From Cellulomonas dongxiuzhuiae (lineage in GTDB: Bacteria > Actinomycetota > Actinomycetes > Actinomycetales > Cellulomonadaceae), in assembly GCF_018623035.1 (NCBI RefSeq), contig NZ_CP076023.1, positions 310,001-374,000 on the forward strand: a stretch of 64,000 bases of DNA. The letters are read 5' to 3'. Numbering within the stretch: the first letter of the stretch is position 1; every line of letters starts with the position of its first letter. The translations under genes and the position numbers were made by a program. Below are positions 51,399 to 59,144 of this stretch, piece by piece. The notes under the pieces are model-generated. The model made no database searches, was not told the origin of the DNA, and saw nothing but the letters and a program-made list of their open reading frames with translations.

Positions 51399-51699
51399 GG
51401 GGGCCGCCTCGGCGGTCTGGCGCTCACGCCTCGTCGTCAGCCGCGGTCGGTGAGCCGCCCGACGTCCCCAGCGTGGGGTCTGCGACGGTGAGGTCGCCTT
51501 CCAGACGGTCTTCCACTTCCACCTGCACGTCATCCCGCGCTACGCGGGCGACGGCTGGACCCTCGTCCCCGACACGGTCGAGCGGGAGCGGTCGGTCCTC
51601 GACGACCACGCGCGGGCCGTCCGGGACGCCCTCGCGTCGCCCGCCTGACGTGGGCGCAGCCCGCGCGGGTCGCGTCGAGCGGGTCTAGATTCGGCGAGC
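51399..51699. other. gene-poor stretch holding a HIT-family remnant
   Basis: Between the cold-shock gene and the PCD-VOC gene no intact gene is seen. The only coding trace is the C-terminal part of a HIT protein at 51481-51648. TAGATT near 51686 is the probable -10 of the next gene. Confidence 0.5.
51481..51648 (+). pseudogene. HIT family protein C-terminal remnant
   Basis: The frame beginning at 51481 reads CDGEVAFQTVFHFHLHVIP, which contains the HxHxH catalytic triad of HIT nucleotide hydrolases, then RYAGDGWTLVP and a normal C-terminal helix to the TGA at 51646. The first two thirds of the protein (nucleotide-binding N-terminus) are absent and no start codon with ribosome binding site is found. 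The gene has been truncated. Confidence 0.7.
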
Positions 51700-52404
51700 A
51701 TGGACATGCTGTCGGGCAGCGAGATCACGCAGGCCGGACTGGCCGACTGGCGCAAGCTGGCGCAGGGGCTGCACGCGCGGTACCTCGTCGACGACTTCGG
51801 CACCGGGGCGCGGTTCGTCGCCGCGGTCGGCGAGGCGGGCGACGCGCTCGGGCACCACCCGAGCGCGGCCCTCGGCACGGGGCACGTCGACCTCAAGCTG
51901 GTGAGCGCCGACGCCGTCTACCGCGACGACCAGGGCAACGAGCAGGTCGTCGAGTGGGTGACCCGCAAGGACGTCGACCTCGCCCGGCGGATCAGCGAGA
52001 TCGCCGTCGAGCACGGGCTCGCCGCCGCCCCGGCGTCCGTCAGCGTGGTCGAGCTGGGCCTCGACACGGCGGGTTCCGCGACCGTCGCCCCGGTGTGGGC
52101 GGCGCTGCTCACGGGGGACGCGGCGTCGCAGGGGCACGGGTCGCCGAGCGACGAGATCCGGGACGCCACCGGACGGGTGCCGAACCTGTGGTTCGGGGAC
52201 GTCGAGGACGACACCGCGCGCCAGCGGTTCCACGTCGAGGTCTACGTCGCGCCCGAGGTGGCCGAGCAGCGGCTCGCCGCCGCGGTCGCCGCGGGCGGCA
52301 CCGTCGTGGACGACAGCGACGCGCCGTGGGTCACGGTCGTCGCCGACCAGGACGGCAACACCGGCGCGCTCTGCGTCGCCCAGGCCCCCGCGACGCAGGA
52401 CTGA
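51700..52404 (+). CDS. PCD-like plus VOC domain protein
   Basis: 234 residues. Residues 1-100 resemble pterin-4a-carbinolamine dehydratase (LADWRKLAQGLHARYLVDDF, ALGHHPSA, GHVDLKLVS, VTRKDVDLARRISEIA). Residues 105-234 resemble a VOC/glyoxalase domain (PNLWFGDVEDDTARQRFHVEVYVAPE, DDSDAPWVTVVADQDGN). This fusion is common in actinobacteria and has no proven reaction. A decayed copy lies at 61290-61790. TAGATT lies eight bases before ATG 51700. Confidence 0.82.
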   Translation: MDMLSGSEITQAGLADWRKLAQGLHARYLVDDFGTGARFVAAVGEAGDALGHHPSAALGTGHVDLKLVSADAVYRDDQGNEQVVEWVTRKDVDLARRISEIAVEHGLAAAPASVSVVELGLDTAGSATVAPVWAALLTGDAASQGHGSPSDEIRDATGRVPNLWFGDVEDDTARQRFHVEVYVAPEVAEQRLAAAVAAGGTVVDDSDAPWVTVVADQDGNTGALCVAQAPATQD

Positions 52405-52431
52405 GCCGCGGACCGACGGAGAGGCACTGCG

Positions 52432-53451
52432 ATGCGCGCTGTCGTCATGTACGGCCCGGGCGACGTCCGGGTGGACCAGACCGAACGGCCGACGATCGCC
52501 GAACCGACGGACGCGGTCATCCGGCTCGCCGCGTCCTGCATCTGCGGGTCCGACCTGTGGCCGTACCGCGGTGCGGACGACGTCGACCACCAGCCGATGG
52601 GTCACGAGTACGTCGGTGTCGTCGAGGAGGTCGGGGACGACGTCGCGCAGGTGAGGGTCGGCGACTTCGTCGTCGGCTCGTTCTTCTCCTCGGACAACAC
52701 GTGCGCGATCTGCCGCGCCGGCTACCAGAGCCACTGCGTGCACCGCGGCCCGGGTGCTGTGCCCGGTGCGCAGGCGGAGTACGCGCGCATCCCGCACGCC
52801 GACGGCACCCTCGTCGCCACCCCCGGCCCGCCGGCCGACGACCTGGTCCCGTCGCTGCTGGCCGCCTCCGACGTGCTCGGCACCGGCTGGTTCGCCGCCG
52901 TGGCCGCCGAGGCCGGGCCGGGCAAGACGGTCGCGGTGGTGGGTGACGGGGCCGTCGGGCTGCTCGGCGTGCTGGCCGCGAGGCAGCTCGGCGCCGAGCG
53001 CGTCATCGCGATGTCCCGGCACGCCGACCGGCAGGCGCTCGCGCGTGACTTCGGCGCCACCGACGTCGTCGAGGAGCGCGGGGACGCCGGCGTGGCGCGC
53101 ATCAAGCAGCTGACCGACGGGCTCGGCGCGCACTCCACGATCGAGGCCGTCGGCACGCAGGAGTCGATGATGCAGGCGATCCGCTCCACCCGCCCCGGCG
53201 GGCACGTGGGGTACGTCGGCGTCTCGCACGACGTCGTCCTGCCCGGCCGGCAGCTGTTCTACTCCGGTGTGCACCTGCACGGCGGGCCCGCACCCGTGCG
53301 CCGGTTCCTGCCCGACCTGATCGACCGGATCTGGCGCCGCCACATCGACCCGGGCAAGGTCTTCGACCTCACCCTGCCGCTCGACGAGGCCGCCGAGGGC
53401 TACCGCGCGATGGACGAGCGGCGGGCGATCAAGGTGCTGCTGACGGTCTGA
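52432..53451 (+). CDS. zinc-dependent alcohol dehydrogenase
   Basis: 339 residues. GHE motif in MGHEYVGVVEEVGDDV, catalytic Cys in CICGSDLW, a partially kept structural zinc Cys cluster (CAICRAGYQSHC), and the NAD(P)-binding VAVVGDGAVGLLGVLAARQLGAER. It oxidises or reduces an unknown substrate. GGAGAGGCACTGCG precedes the ATG. Confidence 0.9.
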   Translation: MRAVVMYGPGDVRVDQTERPTIAEPTDAVIRLAASCICGSDLWPYRGADDVDHQPMGHEYVGVVEEVGDDVAQVRVGDFVVGSFFSSDNTCAICRAGYQSHCVHRGPGAVPGAQAEYARIPHADGTLVATPGPPADDLVPSLLAASDVLGTGWFAAVAAEAGPGKTVAVVGDGAVGLLGVLAARQLGAERVIAMSRHADRQALARDFGATDVVEERGDAGVARIKQLTDGLGAHSTIEAVGTQESMMQAIRSTRPGGHVGYVGVSHDVVLPGRQLFYSGVHLHGGPAPVRRFLPDLIDRIWRRHIDPGKVFDLTLPLDEAAEGYRAMDERRAIKVLLTV

Positions 53452-53467
53452 CGCGGCGCTCGCGGGA

Positions 53468-53504
53468 CCATCGCCCCTCGCCCCGCGGGGTGGCCCCGCG
53501 ATGG
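53468..53504. terminator. possible terminator hairpin
   Basis: CCATCGC (53468-53474) pairs with GCGATGG (53498-53504), with a nested CCCCGCGGGG palindrome in the loop. It follows the dehydrogenase stop but runs to within ten bases of the next start codon, so it might instead mask that ribosome binding site. Confidence 0.35.
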
Positions 53505-53513
53505 GATGGAGAC

Positions 53514-54053
53514 GTGGACGCGGTGGCCCGGGTGAGGTGGTCGGCCGTCGGCGCGGGCGGTCACGTCGCGCGGCGGACGAGTGCCTGGTGGGAGCGTCTC
53601 GTCGCCGCCCGTGAAGGACGAGCGCCGCAGCCGCTCGTGCACGCGGTGCTGGAGGTGGAGGTCGCCGGGGTCGTCAGGAGCGTCGACATGGGTCCCACGT
53701 GGGGCAGGACGCGTGGGACGCGGCGCGTCGTGCTGACCGGGCCGGTGGGTGCGCGGTGGCTGGGGCGGTGCCCGCTGTTCCGCTACGAGGTGCGCGTGGT
53801 CGACGGCAGCGGCCGGTTGCCCGGCGTCCTGGCGGTGAGCGACGACGTCGCGCTGCCGGGCGACGTCCTCGACCTCCTCGCCGACGTGCCGGCGTACACG
53901 TGGGGTCGTGACGAGGCGGGCGCGGGTGAGATGTGGACGTCGGACTCCGTGGTCGCGTGGCTGCTGGAGCGGTCGGGCGTGTCGAGCGTCGAGCCGCCTC
54001 CCGGCTCCCGCGCCCCGGGCTGGGCCGCGGGGGCACGGGTCGCGCGCCGCTGA
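53514..54053 (+). CDS. hypothetical protein, no recognised family
   Basis: 179 residues, soluble, Arg/Val/Gly/Trp-rich, without clear catalytic motifs or membrane segments. Middle part PLVHAVLEVEVAGVVRSVDMG and LGRCPLFRYEVRVVDGSG looks beta-rich; the C-terminal residues (SSVEPPPGSRAPGWAAG) are low complexity. GTG 53514 is the best start by position but lacks a clear Shine-Dalgarno. Coding bias is consistent with a real gene; the opposite strand contains no better candidate. Confidence 0.5.
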   Translation: MDAVARVRWSAVGAGGHVARRTSAWWERLVAAREGRAPQPLVHAVLEVEVAGVVRSVDMGPTWGRTRGTRRVVLTGPVGARWLGRCPLFRYEVRVVDGSGRLPGVLAVSDDVALPGDVLDLLADVPAYTWGRDEAGAGEMWTSDSVVAWLLERSGVSSVEPPPGSRAPGWAAGARVARR

Positions 54054-54078
54054 CCGCCGACAGGAGCCCGGCCGGGGG

Positions 54079-54348
54079 TCACGCCAGCGACAGGAACAGC
54101 TTCTCCAGCTTCGCGACGTCGAGGGTCGGCTCCTCGTCGCCCTCGGGCTGCGTGAGGCACTGCTTCATGCCGGACGCGATGATCGCGAACCCGGCCCGGT
54201 CGATCGCCTTCGACACCGCGGACAGCTGCGTGACGACGTCCTCGCAGCTCGTGCCCTCGTCGATCATGCGGATGACGCCGGCGAGCTGCCCCTGGGCGCG
54301 CTTGAGGCGGTTGCTGACCTTCGTCATCTCGGCCGGGTCCAGGTCCAC
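54079..54348 (-). CDS. CsoR/FrmR-family repressor of CstR type
   Basis: 89 residues of the all-helical CsoR fold: VSNRLKRAQGQLAGVIRMID, TSCEDVVTQLSAVSKAID. Cys35 and Cys64 are kept, but the Cu(I)-binding His of CsoR is Gly60 (SGMKQC), leaving two Cys as in the persulfide sensor CstR. The neighbouring CoA-disulfide reductase-rhodanese gene supports a sulfur-stress role. The likely operator is at 56353-56368. GAGGAG precedes GTG 54348. Metal sensing cannot be excluded. Confidence 0.82.
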   Translation of the reverse strand: MDLDPAEMTKVSNRLKRAQGQLAGVIRMIDEGTSCEDVVTQLSAVSKAIDRAGFAIIASGMKQCLTQPEGDEEPTLDVAKLEKLFLSLA

Positions 54349-54409
54349 GTGGTTCTCCTCGGGTCGTGTCACCGGTGTCCCGGCTCGGGGGTCTCGGGTG
54401 CGTGCCGGC

Positions 54410-54526
54410 TCAGCGGCAGGTGCACTGCTGGTCCTGCGGCACGTCGGCCATGACGTCGTCGACGTGCCTGCCGCAGCCGGTCCAGGTGACCTTGCCACAG
54501 CGGCGGCAACGGGCGGGACTGCACAT
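54410..54526 (-). CDS. 38-residue Cys-rich small protein
   Basis: A complete small reading frame with CAGGAGCACCACC upstream of ATG 54526 and stop TGA at 54410-54412. It encodes MCSPARCRRCGKVTWTGCG followed by RHVDDVMADVPQDQQ and a CTC end, with six Cys arranged in pairs, suggesting a zinc- or sulfane-sulfur-binding knuckle. Similar tiny Cys-rich proteins (CxxCGK.TWxGCG.HVD) occur across actinobacteria. It lies between the CstR-like repressor and the reductase-rhodanese gene in the same direction. Confidence 0.75.
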   Translation of the reverse strand: MCSPARCRRCGKVTWTGCGRHVDDVMADVPQDQQCTCR

Positions 54527-54562
54527 GGTGGTGCTCCTGGGGATCGTTCGGTGAGGGTGGGG

Positions 54563-54628
54563 TCAGCGCCGGACGGCGCCGCCGGTGGCCAGCCCGAGCA
54601 GGCGGGCGATCGTGTCGCGCAGGCTCAT
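54563..54628 (-). CDS. 21-residue peptide coupled to reductase-rhodanese gene
   Basis: ATG 54628 overlaps the stop of the upstream gene (ATGA), and the frame encodes 21 residues starting MSLRDTIARLLGLA, an amphipathic helix with an Arg-rich end, before TGA at 54563. The overlap and its position in the sulfur operon favour translation. Function unknown. Confidence 0.5.
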   Translation of the reverse strand: MSLRDTIARLLGLATGGAVRR

Positions 54629-56343
54629 GAGGTGGCTCCTTCGAGGGGCAGGTCGGGTCGGGTGGCGGTGAGGCTGATCCAGCCGCCGGAGAGGTTGCGG
54701 GCGTCGAGACCGGCCTGGAGCAGCACGCGGGTCGCGATGTGGGAGCGGACGCCGCTGGCGCAGTGCACGGCGACCGGACGTCCGTCGGCGGCGGCGCGGA
54801 CCTCGTCGAGGCGGCCGCGCAGCTCGGTGTGCGGGACGTGGAGCGCGCCGACGAGGTGGCCGCGGTCGAACTCGGTCCGCGACCGCACGTCGAGGACGAG
54901 GCGCGTGGCCAGGACGTCGTCCAGCTCCGCGGCGTGCCACTGCGGCATGGTGCCGTCCAGGACGTTCTGCGCGACGAAGCCGAGCATGTTGACCGGGTCC
55001 TTCGCGGCGCCGTAGGGCGGGGCGTACGCGAGCTCGAGCTCCGCGAGGTCGTCGGCGGTCATGCCGGCACGCAGGGCAGTGGCCAGCACGTCGATGCGCT
55101 TGTCGACGCCCTCGCGTCCGACGGCCTGCGCGCCGAGCAGGCGCCCGTCCGGGGCGAAGCTCGCGACGACGTGGACCTGCTGCGCGCCGGGGAAGTACCC
55201 GGCGTGGTGGGCGGCGTGGATCCGGACGACCTCGTGCTCGATCCCGGCGCGCGCGAGCGCGGCCTGGCTCGCGCCGGTCACGGCGGCCGTGAGCCCGAGG
55301 ACCCGGACGATCGCGGTGCCGAGCACGGGCGCCTGCGGCGTCGTGCGGCGTCCCAGCATGGCGTCGGCGGCGCGACGGCCCTGGCGGTTCGCCGGACCCG
55401 CCAGCGGTACCGGCCCGGTGTCGCCCGTGACGGCCAGGGTGACCTCGACCGCGTCGCCGACCGCCCAGACGTGCGGGTCGGACGTGCGCTGGTCGGCGTC
55501 GACGCGGATGGCGCCGCGGGCCCCGAGCTCCAGGCCCGCGTCCCTCGCGAGGTCGCTCGCGGGCCGCACGCCCACGTTGACGACGACGACCTCGGCCGGC
55601 AGGCGCGTGCCGTCGGAGAGCGTGACGACCGCGCCGCCGTCGTCGGACGCGGCGACCTCGCGCGCCGAGACGCCGAGGTGCAGGCCGACGCCGTGCGCGC
55701 GCAGCTCGTCCGCGAGGAACGGGGCGAGCTCGGCGTCCAGCGGCGGCAGGACGTGGTTCGCGAGCTCGACGAGCTCGACGTCGAGCCCGCGTGCGACCAG
55801 GGCCTCGACGGCCTCCAGGCCGATGAACCCGGCGCCGACGACGACCGCGCGGCGCGGGCCGTCGGCGGGCAGGTCCGCGACCCGGGCGGCGAGGGCGTCG
55901 AGATCGGGGACCGTGCGCAGGGAGTGCACGGCCGGGTGGTCGAGGCCGTCGATCGGCGGTCGCACGGCGACGGCGCCGGGGGCGAGCAGCAGGGCGTCGT
56001 ACGCGAGCTCGTCCTCGCCGTCGGCGGTCGCCACCGTGACGGTGCGGGCCTCGCGGTCGATCGCGGTGACGCGGTTGCCGGTGCGGACGTCGAGCGCGAG
56101 CGCGGCACGCAGGGACTCGGGCGTGTGCAGCAGGAGGGCGTCGCGCTGCTCGATCTCACCGGACAGGTGGTACGGCAGCCCGCAGTTGGCGAACGACACG
56201 TGGGCGGACTGCTCGAGCACCACGATCGAGGCGGACTCGTCCAGGCGGCGGGCGCGTGCGGCTGCGCTCATGCCGCCCGCCACGCCGCCGACGACGACGA
56301 TGCGCCGAGGTGAGGTGGAGCGGGACATGGAGGTCGGGCTCAT
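54625..56343 (-). CDS. CoA-disulfide reductase fused to rhodanese domain
   Basis: 572 residues. N-terminal FAD/NADH reductase: VVVGGVAGGMSAAARARRL, active Cys54 in SFANCGLPYHLSG, AVVVGAGFIGLEAVEAL and DPHVWAVGDAVEV. The C-terminal rhodanese domain (about 475-572) has Cys528 in AVHCASGVRSH. Such fusions reduce CoA-persulfide or polysulfide and move sulfane sulfur. TATGTT plus six bases before ATG 56343 gives a leaderless start, and the -10 overlaps a CsoR/CstR operator. Confidence 0.92.
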   Translation of the reverse strand: MSPTSMSRSTSPRRIVVVGGVAGGMSAAARARRLDESASIVVLEQSAHVSFANCGLPYHLSGEIEQRDALLLHTPESLRAALALDVRTGNRVTAIDREARTVTVATADGEDELAYDALLLAPGAVAVRPPIDGLDHPAVHSLRTVPDLDALAARVADLPADGPRRAVVVGAGFIGLEAVEALVARGLDVELVELANHVLPPLDAELAPFLADELRAHGVGLHLGVSAREVAASDDGGAVVTLSDGTRLPAEVVVVNVGVRPASDLARDAGLELGARGAIRVDADQRTSDPHVWAVGDAVEVTLAVTGDTGPVPLAGPANRQGRRAADAMLGRRTTPQAPVLGTAIVRVLGLTAAVTGASQAALARAGIEHEVVRIHAAHHAGYFPGAQQVHVVASFAPDGRLLGAQAVGREGVDKRIDVLATALRAGMTADDLAELELAYAPPYGAAKDPVNMLGFVAQNVLDGTMPQWHAAELDDVLATRLVLDVRSRTEFDRGHLVGALHVPHTELRGRLDEVRAAADGRPVAVHCASGVRSHIATRVLLQAGLDARNLSGGWISLTATRPDLPLEGATS

Positions 56344-56352
56344 AGGACCAAC

Positions 56353-56368
56353 ATACCCCGGGGGGTAT
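56353..56368. promoter_or_regulatory. CstR/CsoR-type operator over -10 box
   Basis: ATACCCC-GG-GGGGTAT is a perfect 7-2-7 palindrome that matches the GC-tract operators of the CsoR/CstR family. On the minus strand its last TAT forms the start of the -10 TATGTT (56350-56355) of the leaderless reductase-rhodanese transcript, so binding would shut off transcription directly. Confidence 0.75.
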
Positions 56369-56476
56369 CCGGATCGGCCGTCGTGAAGGGTGGGCCGCGT
56401 CACGCGGGCGGCACGGACGACCTATGGTTCTCCGTCGGCCCCTCAGGTCCCCGCACCCCTCACCGAAAGGACCCCC

Positions 56477-56830
56477 ATGTTCATCGCGCTCGCCGTCCTC
56501 ACCGTCCTGCTCGCCCTCGTCTCGGTCAACTCCGCCGTCATGAAGCTGCGCAGGAACGAGCGGGTCGTCACGTCCATCACCGGCACGGTCGGCTTCCCCG
56601 AGCGCTACCTCGGGCTCCTCGCGGCGCTCGAGATCGCCGGCGCGGTCGGCATCGTCGTGGGCCTGTGGGTCGCGCCCCTGGGCATCGCCGCCGCGGTCGG
56701 CCTCACCCTGTACTTCCTCGGCGCGATCATCGGCCACCTGCGGGTCCGCGACACCCAGGGCGTCACGATGCCGCTCGTGCCGCTGATCCTGTCCGTCGCG
56801 GTCCTCGTGCTGCGGGTCGTCACGGCCTGA
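56477..56830 (+). CDS. DoxX-like membrane protein
   Basis: 117 residues with four helices: FIALAVLTVLLALVSVNSAVMKL, LGLLAALEIAGAVGIVVGLWV, IAAAVGLTLYFLGAIIGHL and VPLILSVAVLVLRVVTA. It matches the small DoxX-like family of unknown or redox-related function. AAAGGACCCCC precedes ATG 56477. It is divergent from the sulfur operon, and its 3' end overlaps the convergent acetyltransferase gene by 11 bases. Confidence 0.85.
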   Translation: MFIALAVLTVLLALVSVNSAVMKLRRNERVVTSITGTVGFPERYLGLLAALEIAGAVGIVVGLWVAPLGIAAAVGLTLYFLGAIIGHLRVRDTQGVTMPLVPLILSVAVLVLRVVTA

Positions 56831-57365
56831 GGGACGTGGGGACCCGGTAGCGGCGCTTCGCCCCGCCGCCGCCCGGCACGTCCACCACGTCCTGCAGCAC
56901 ACCCCCGCACCGCTCGATCGTCCGCTCCGACCCGACGTTCGCGTCGTCGCAGGTCACCAGCGCGTCGCGGACGCCCACCGAGCGGGCGACCGCCAGCGCC
57001 CCGCGCAGCATCGCGGTGGCGTACCCGCGGCGGCGGTGCGCGGGTAGCACCCCGTACCCGATGTGGCCGCCGACGACCGACAGCGCCTCGTTCAGCGCGT
57101 GCCGCACGGACACCCGCCCGACGAGCACGCCGCCGACGTCCCCGACGAGGAACGTCGCCGGCACCCTGCCGTCCGGCAGGCCGACGCCCGCGCGCTCGTC
57201 CTCCAGGCGGCGCAGGTACGCGTCCCAGCGCTCACCGCTGCGCACCCCGAGCAGGAAGTCGAACCCCTCACGCGCCAGCTCGTCGTGCGCCGCCCGGGCG
57301 GCGTCCTCGTCCTGGGGCGTCAGTGCTCGTAGGTGCAGCGTCGCGCGGGGCTCGGGCCGGGTCAT
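56820..57365 (-). CDS. GNAT family N-acetyltransferase (RimJ-like)
   Basis: 181 residues. LHLRALTPQDEDAARAAHDEL at the N-terminus, IGYGVLPAHRRRGYATAMLRGAL as acetyl-CoA loop near residue 115, and ALVTCDDANVGSERTIERCGG near residue 140 are characteristic. ATG 57365 follows CAGCAT by six bases. Substrate unknown. Confidence 0.85.
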   Translation of the reverse strand: MTRPEPRATLHLRALTPQDEDAARAAHDELAREGFDFLLGVRSGERWDAYLRRLEDERAGVGLPDGRVPATFLVGDVGGVLVGRVSVRHALNEALSVVGGHIGYGVLPAHRRRGYATAMLRGALAVARSVGVRDALVTCDDANVGSERTIERCGGVLQDVVDVPGGGGAKRRYRVPTSLRP

Positions 57366-57427
57366 CCGGGCATGCTGCCAGGGGCGGCTCCGGGTGTCGT
57401 GGCGTTTCCCGGCCTCCTCGCGGACGC

Positions 57428-58216
57428 CTACGTCCGCTGACGGACCCCCGCCTGCAGCGTCACCGCGCCGCCGGGGGCGTTCACCTGCCGGTAGACGCCG
57501 GCGGCGCGAAGTCCCCGGGACTCCAGCGCCGCGTCGAGCGCGGTCCAGGCGTCCGCCACGTCGGCAGGACGCTCGTCGAACGTCACCGAGACGCCCTCGG
57601 CAACCGCGGCCACCTCCACGACCGGGAGCCCGCACGGCTCCGCACCGGCCGGCGTCCCGGCCGTCACCACGATCGCGTCGTCCGAGGTGCCGTCGAAGAG
57701 CAGGACGACATCGCCGTCACCACCCGGGCCGCGATCCCGCGGCAGCAGGGCGAGCAGCCGGCGAGCGGCCTCGGGGATCTCGGTCTCGTCCCGGACGGTG
57801 TCCTGGACGGCGCACAGCCGCAGCGCGGGCAGGGGGACCAGCTCGAGCGTGCTCATCACGGTGCGTGCTCCCTTCTCGAATGACGCGAGGCGCGCGCGCA
57901 CCTCGGCCAGCCGGGCCGACGCCTCGGTGATGTCCGCGACGAGGGCCTGCTCGCGCTCGCGCAGCAGCTCCACCAGCCGCTGCTCGGTCAGCGTGGCGTC
58001 GAGCAGGTCGGCCACCGTGTCGAGCCCGAACCCCAGCGCCCGCAGGGACGCCACCGCCCGCACCCGCCCGACCTGGCTCGGCGCGTAGCGGCGGTAACCG
58101 GTCGCGCCGTCGGTCGACGCCGGCTCGAGCAGCCCGACCTGCTCCCAGTGGCGCAGCATGCGCCGGGACACGCCCGTGCTGTGCGCGATCTCTCCGATGC
58201 TCCACATGTCGCCCAT
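57428..58216 (-). CDS. MerR family regulator with GyrI-like effector domain
   Basis: 262 residues. MerR winged helix WSIGEIAHSTGVSRRMLRHWEQVGLLEP and GYRRYAPSQVGRVRAVASLRALGFGLD, then a coiled-coil (about 85-125), then a GyrI-like domain (ELVPLPALRLCAVQDTVRD, VEVAAVAEGVSVTFD). No metal-binding Cys pattern, so a drug-type MerR like BmrR or TipA is likely. GAGGGGGTCGG precedes ATG 58216. It is divergent from the cation transporter unit. Confidence 0.88.
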   Translation of the reverse strand: MGDMWSIGEIAHSTGVSRRMLRHWEQVGLLEPASTDGATGYRRYAPSQVGRVRAVASLRALGFGLDTVADLLDATLTEQRLVELLREREQALVADITEASARLAEVRARLASFEKGARTVMSTLELVPLPALRLCAVQDTVRDETEIPEAARRLLALLPRDRGPGGDGDVVLLFDGTSDDAIVVTAGTPAGAEPCGLPVVEVAAVAEGVSVTFDERPADVADAWTALDAALESRGLRAAGVYRQVNAPGGAVTLQAGVRQRT

Positions 58217-58290
58217 CCGACCCCCTCACACGGTGGCAGGGTCAACCCCCGCCGCGTCGTCGCGCGGATCCGTGCGCCCACGACGCTCTC

Positions 58291-58296
58291 TACCAT
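58291..58296 (+). promoter_or_regulatory. leaderless -10 for leader peptide and cation transporter
   Basis: TACCAT matches TANNNT and ends six bases before ATG 58303, the same spacing seen at a dozen other leaderless starts in this window. Confidence 0.5.
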
Positions 58297-58302
58297 CGAC
58301 GT

Positions 58303-58377
58303 ATGGAGCGCGAAGGAAGCGCGACGCGGCGCACGACGGGCAATGCGACGGCATGCGCCCGGGTGGTGCCGGCATGA
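58303..58377 (+). CDS. 24-residue leaderless leader peptide
   Basis: The ATG stands six bases after TACCAT and opens a 24-codon frame (starting MEREGSATRRTTGNATA, then a Cys-Ala-Arg segment). Its TGA overlaps the transporter start in ATGA, so ribosomes finishing it could reinitiate on the transporter, which has no good Shine-Dalgarno of its own. It contains several Arg and Thr codons and one Cys codon, compatible with a regulatory leader peptide (inference). Confidence 0.5.
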   Translation: MEREGSATRRTTGNATACARVVPA

Positions 58378-59018
58378 GCACCACCGGGGAGCTCGGCGCC
58401 GTCGAGGTCGAGCGGCTGACGCGCCGCGGCCTGCGTCTGGCGCAGCTCACCATCGCCTACAACGTGGTCGAGGGTGCCGTGGCGATCACCGCCGGCGTGC
58501 TCGCGGGCTTGGTGTCCGTGGTGGGCTTCGGCGTCGACTCCGGGATCGAGTCCGTCGCCGCCGTCCTCGTCGCCCTGCGGCTGTCGGCGCGGCTGCGGCA
58601 CGGTGAGGCCGACGAGCGCAAGGAGCGGCTGGCGCTCAAGGCCGTCGCGGTCACGTTCTTCGTCCTGGCCGCGTACGTCACCGTCGAGGGCGTCCGCAGC
58701 CTCGTCGACGGCGAGGCCCCGGACCGCTCACCGGTCGCGATCGGGCTGCTCATCGCCTCGATCGTCGTCATGCCCGTCCTGGCGGCAGCGAAACGCAGGG
58801 TCGGCCTGCGGCTCCAGGACAACCTCATCCTGGCCGACGCCGCCGAGACGCGGATCTGCGTCCTGCTGAGCATCTCGACCCTGGCCGGCCTCCTCCTGCA
58901 TGCCCTGACGGGCGCGGTCTGGCTGGACCCGGTCGCGGCATTCGTCATCGCGGCGTTCGCGGTGCACGAGGGCAGGGAGGCCTGGGAGGGCGAGCTGGTC
59001 GAGGACGACGACGACTGA
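58374..59018 (+). CDS. cation transporter (CDF-like) without C-terminal domain
   Basis: 214 residues and six helices. The helix-2 region VSVVGFGVDSGIESVAAVLVAL and helix-5 region LADAAETRICVLLSISTL carry Asp and Glu at the positions of the metal site in cation diffusion facilitators, but the usual His/Asp set and the cytoplasmic tail are missing. It probably exchanges a divalent cation for protons, metal unknown. The acidic end (ELVEDDDD) is short. Translation appears coupled to the leader peptide. Confidence 0.8.
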   Translation: MSTTGELGAVEVERLTRRGLRLAQLTIAYNVVEGAVAITAGVLAGLVSVVGFGVDSGIESVAAVLVALRLSARLRHGEADERKERLALKAVAVTFFVLAAYVTVEGVRSLVDGEAPDRSPVAIGLLIASIVVMPVLAAAKRRVGLRLQDNLILADAAETRICVLLSISTLAGLLLHALTGAVWLDPVAAFVIAAFAVHEGREAWEGELVEDDDD

Positions 59019-59046
59019 CGGACGGCGGTCAGCGGTACGTGCGCCA

Positions 59047-59062
59047 CTCGTCCCGGGACGAG
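59047..59062. promoter_or_regulatory. perfect 16-bp palindrome
   Basis: CTCGTCCCGGGACGAG has no loop, so an operator for the YrdC-like gene (start 59145) is more likely than a terminator. No cognate regulator is identified. Confidence 0.3.
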
Positions 59063-59144
59063 AACCCCGCGGCCGGGTTGTCGAGCCCGATCGGTATCCA
59101 GCACGCGGCTGCGCGGTCTTCCCAGCGAGCCCCGGGAGGCCCGC

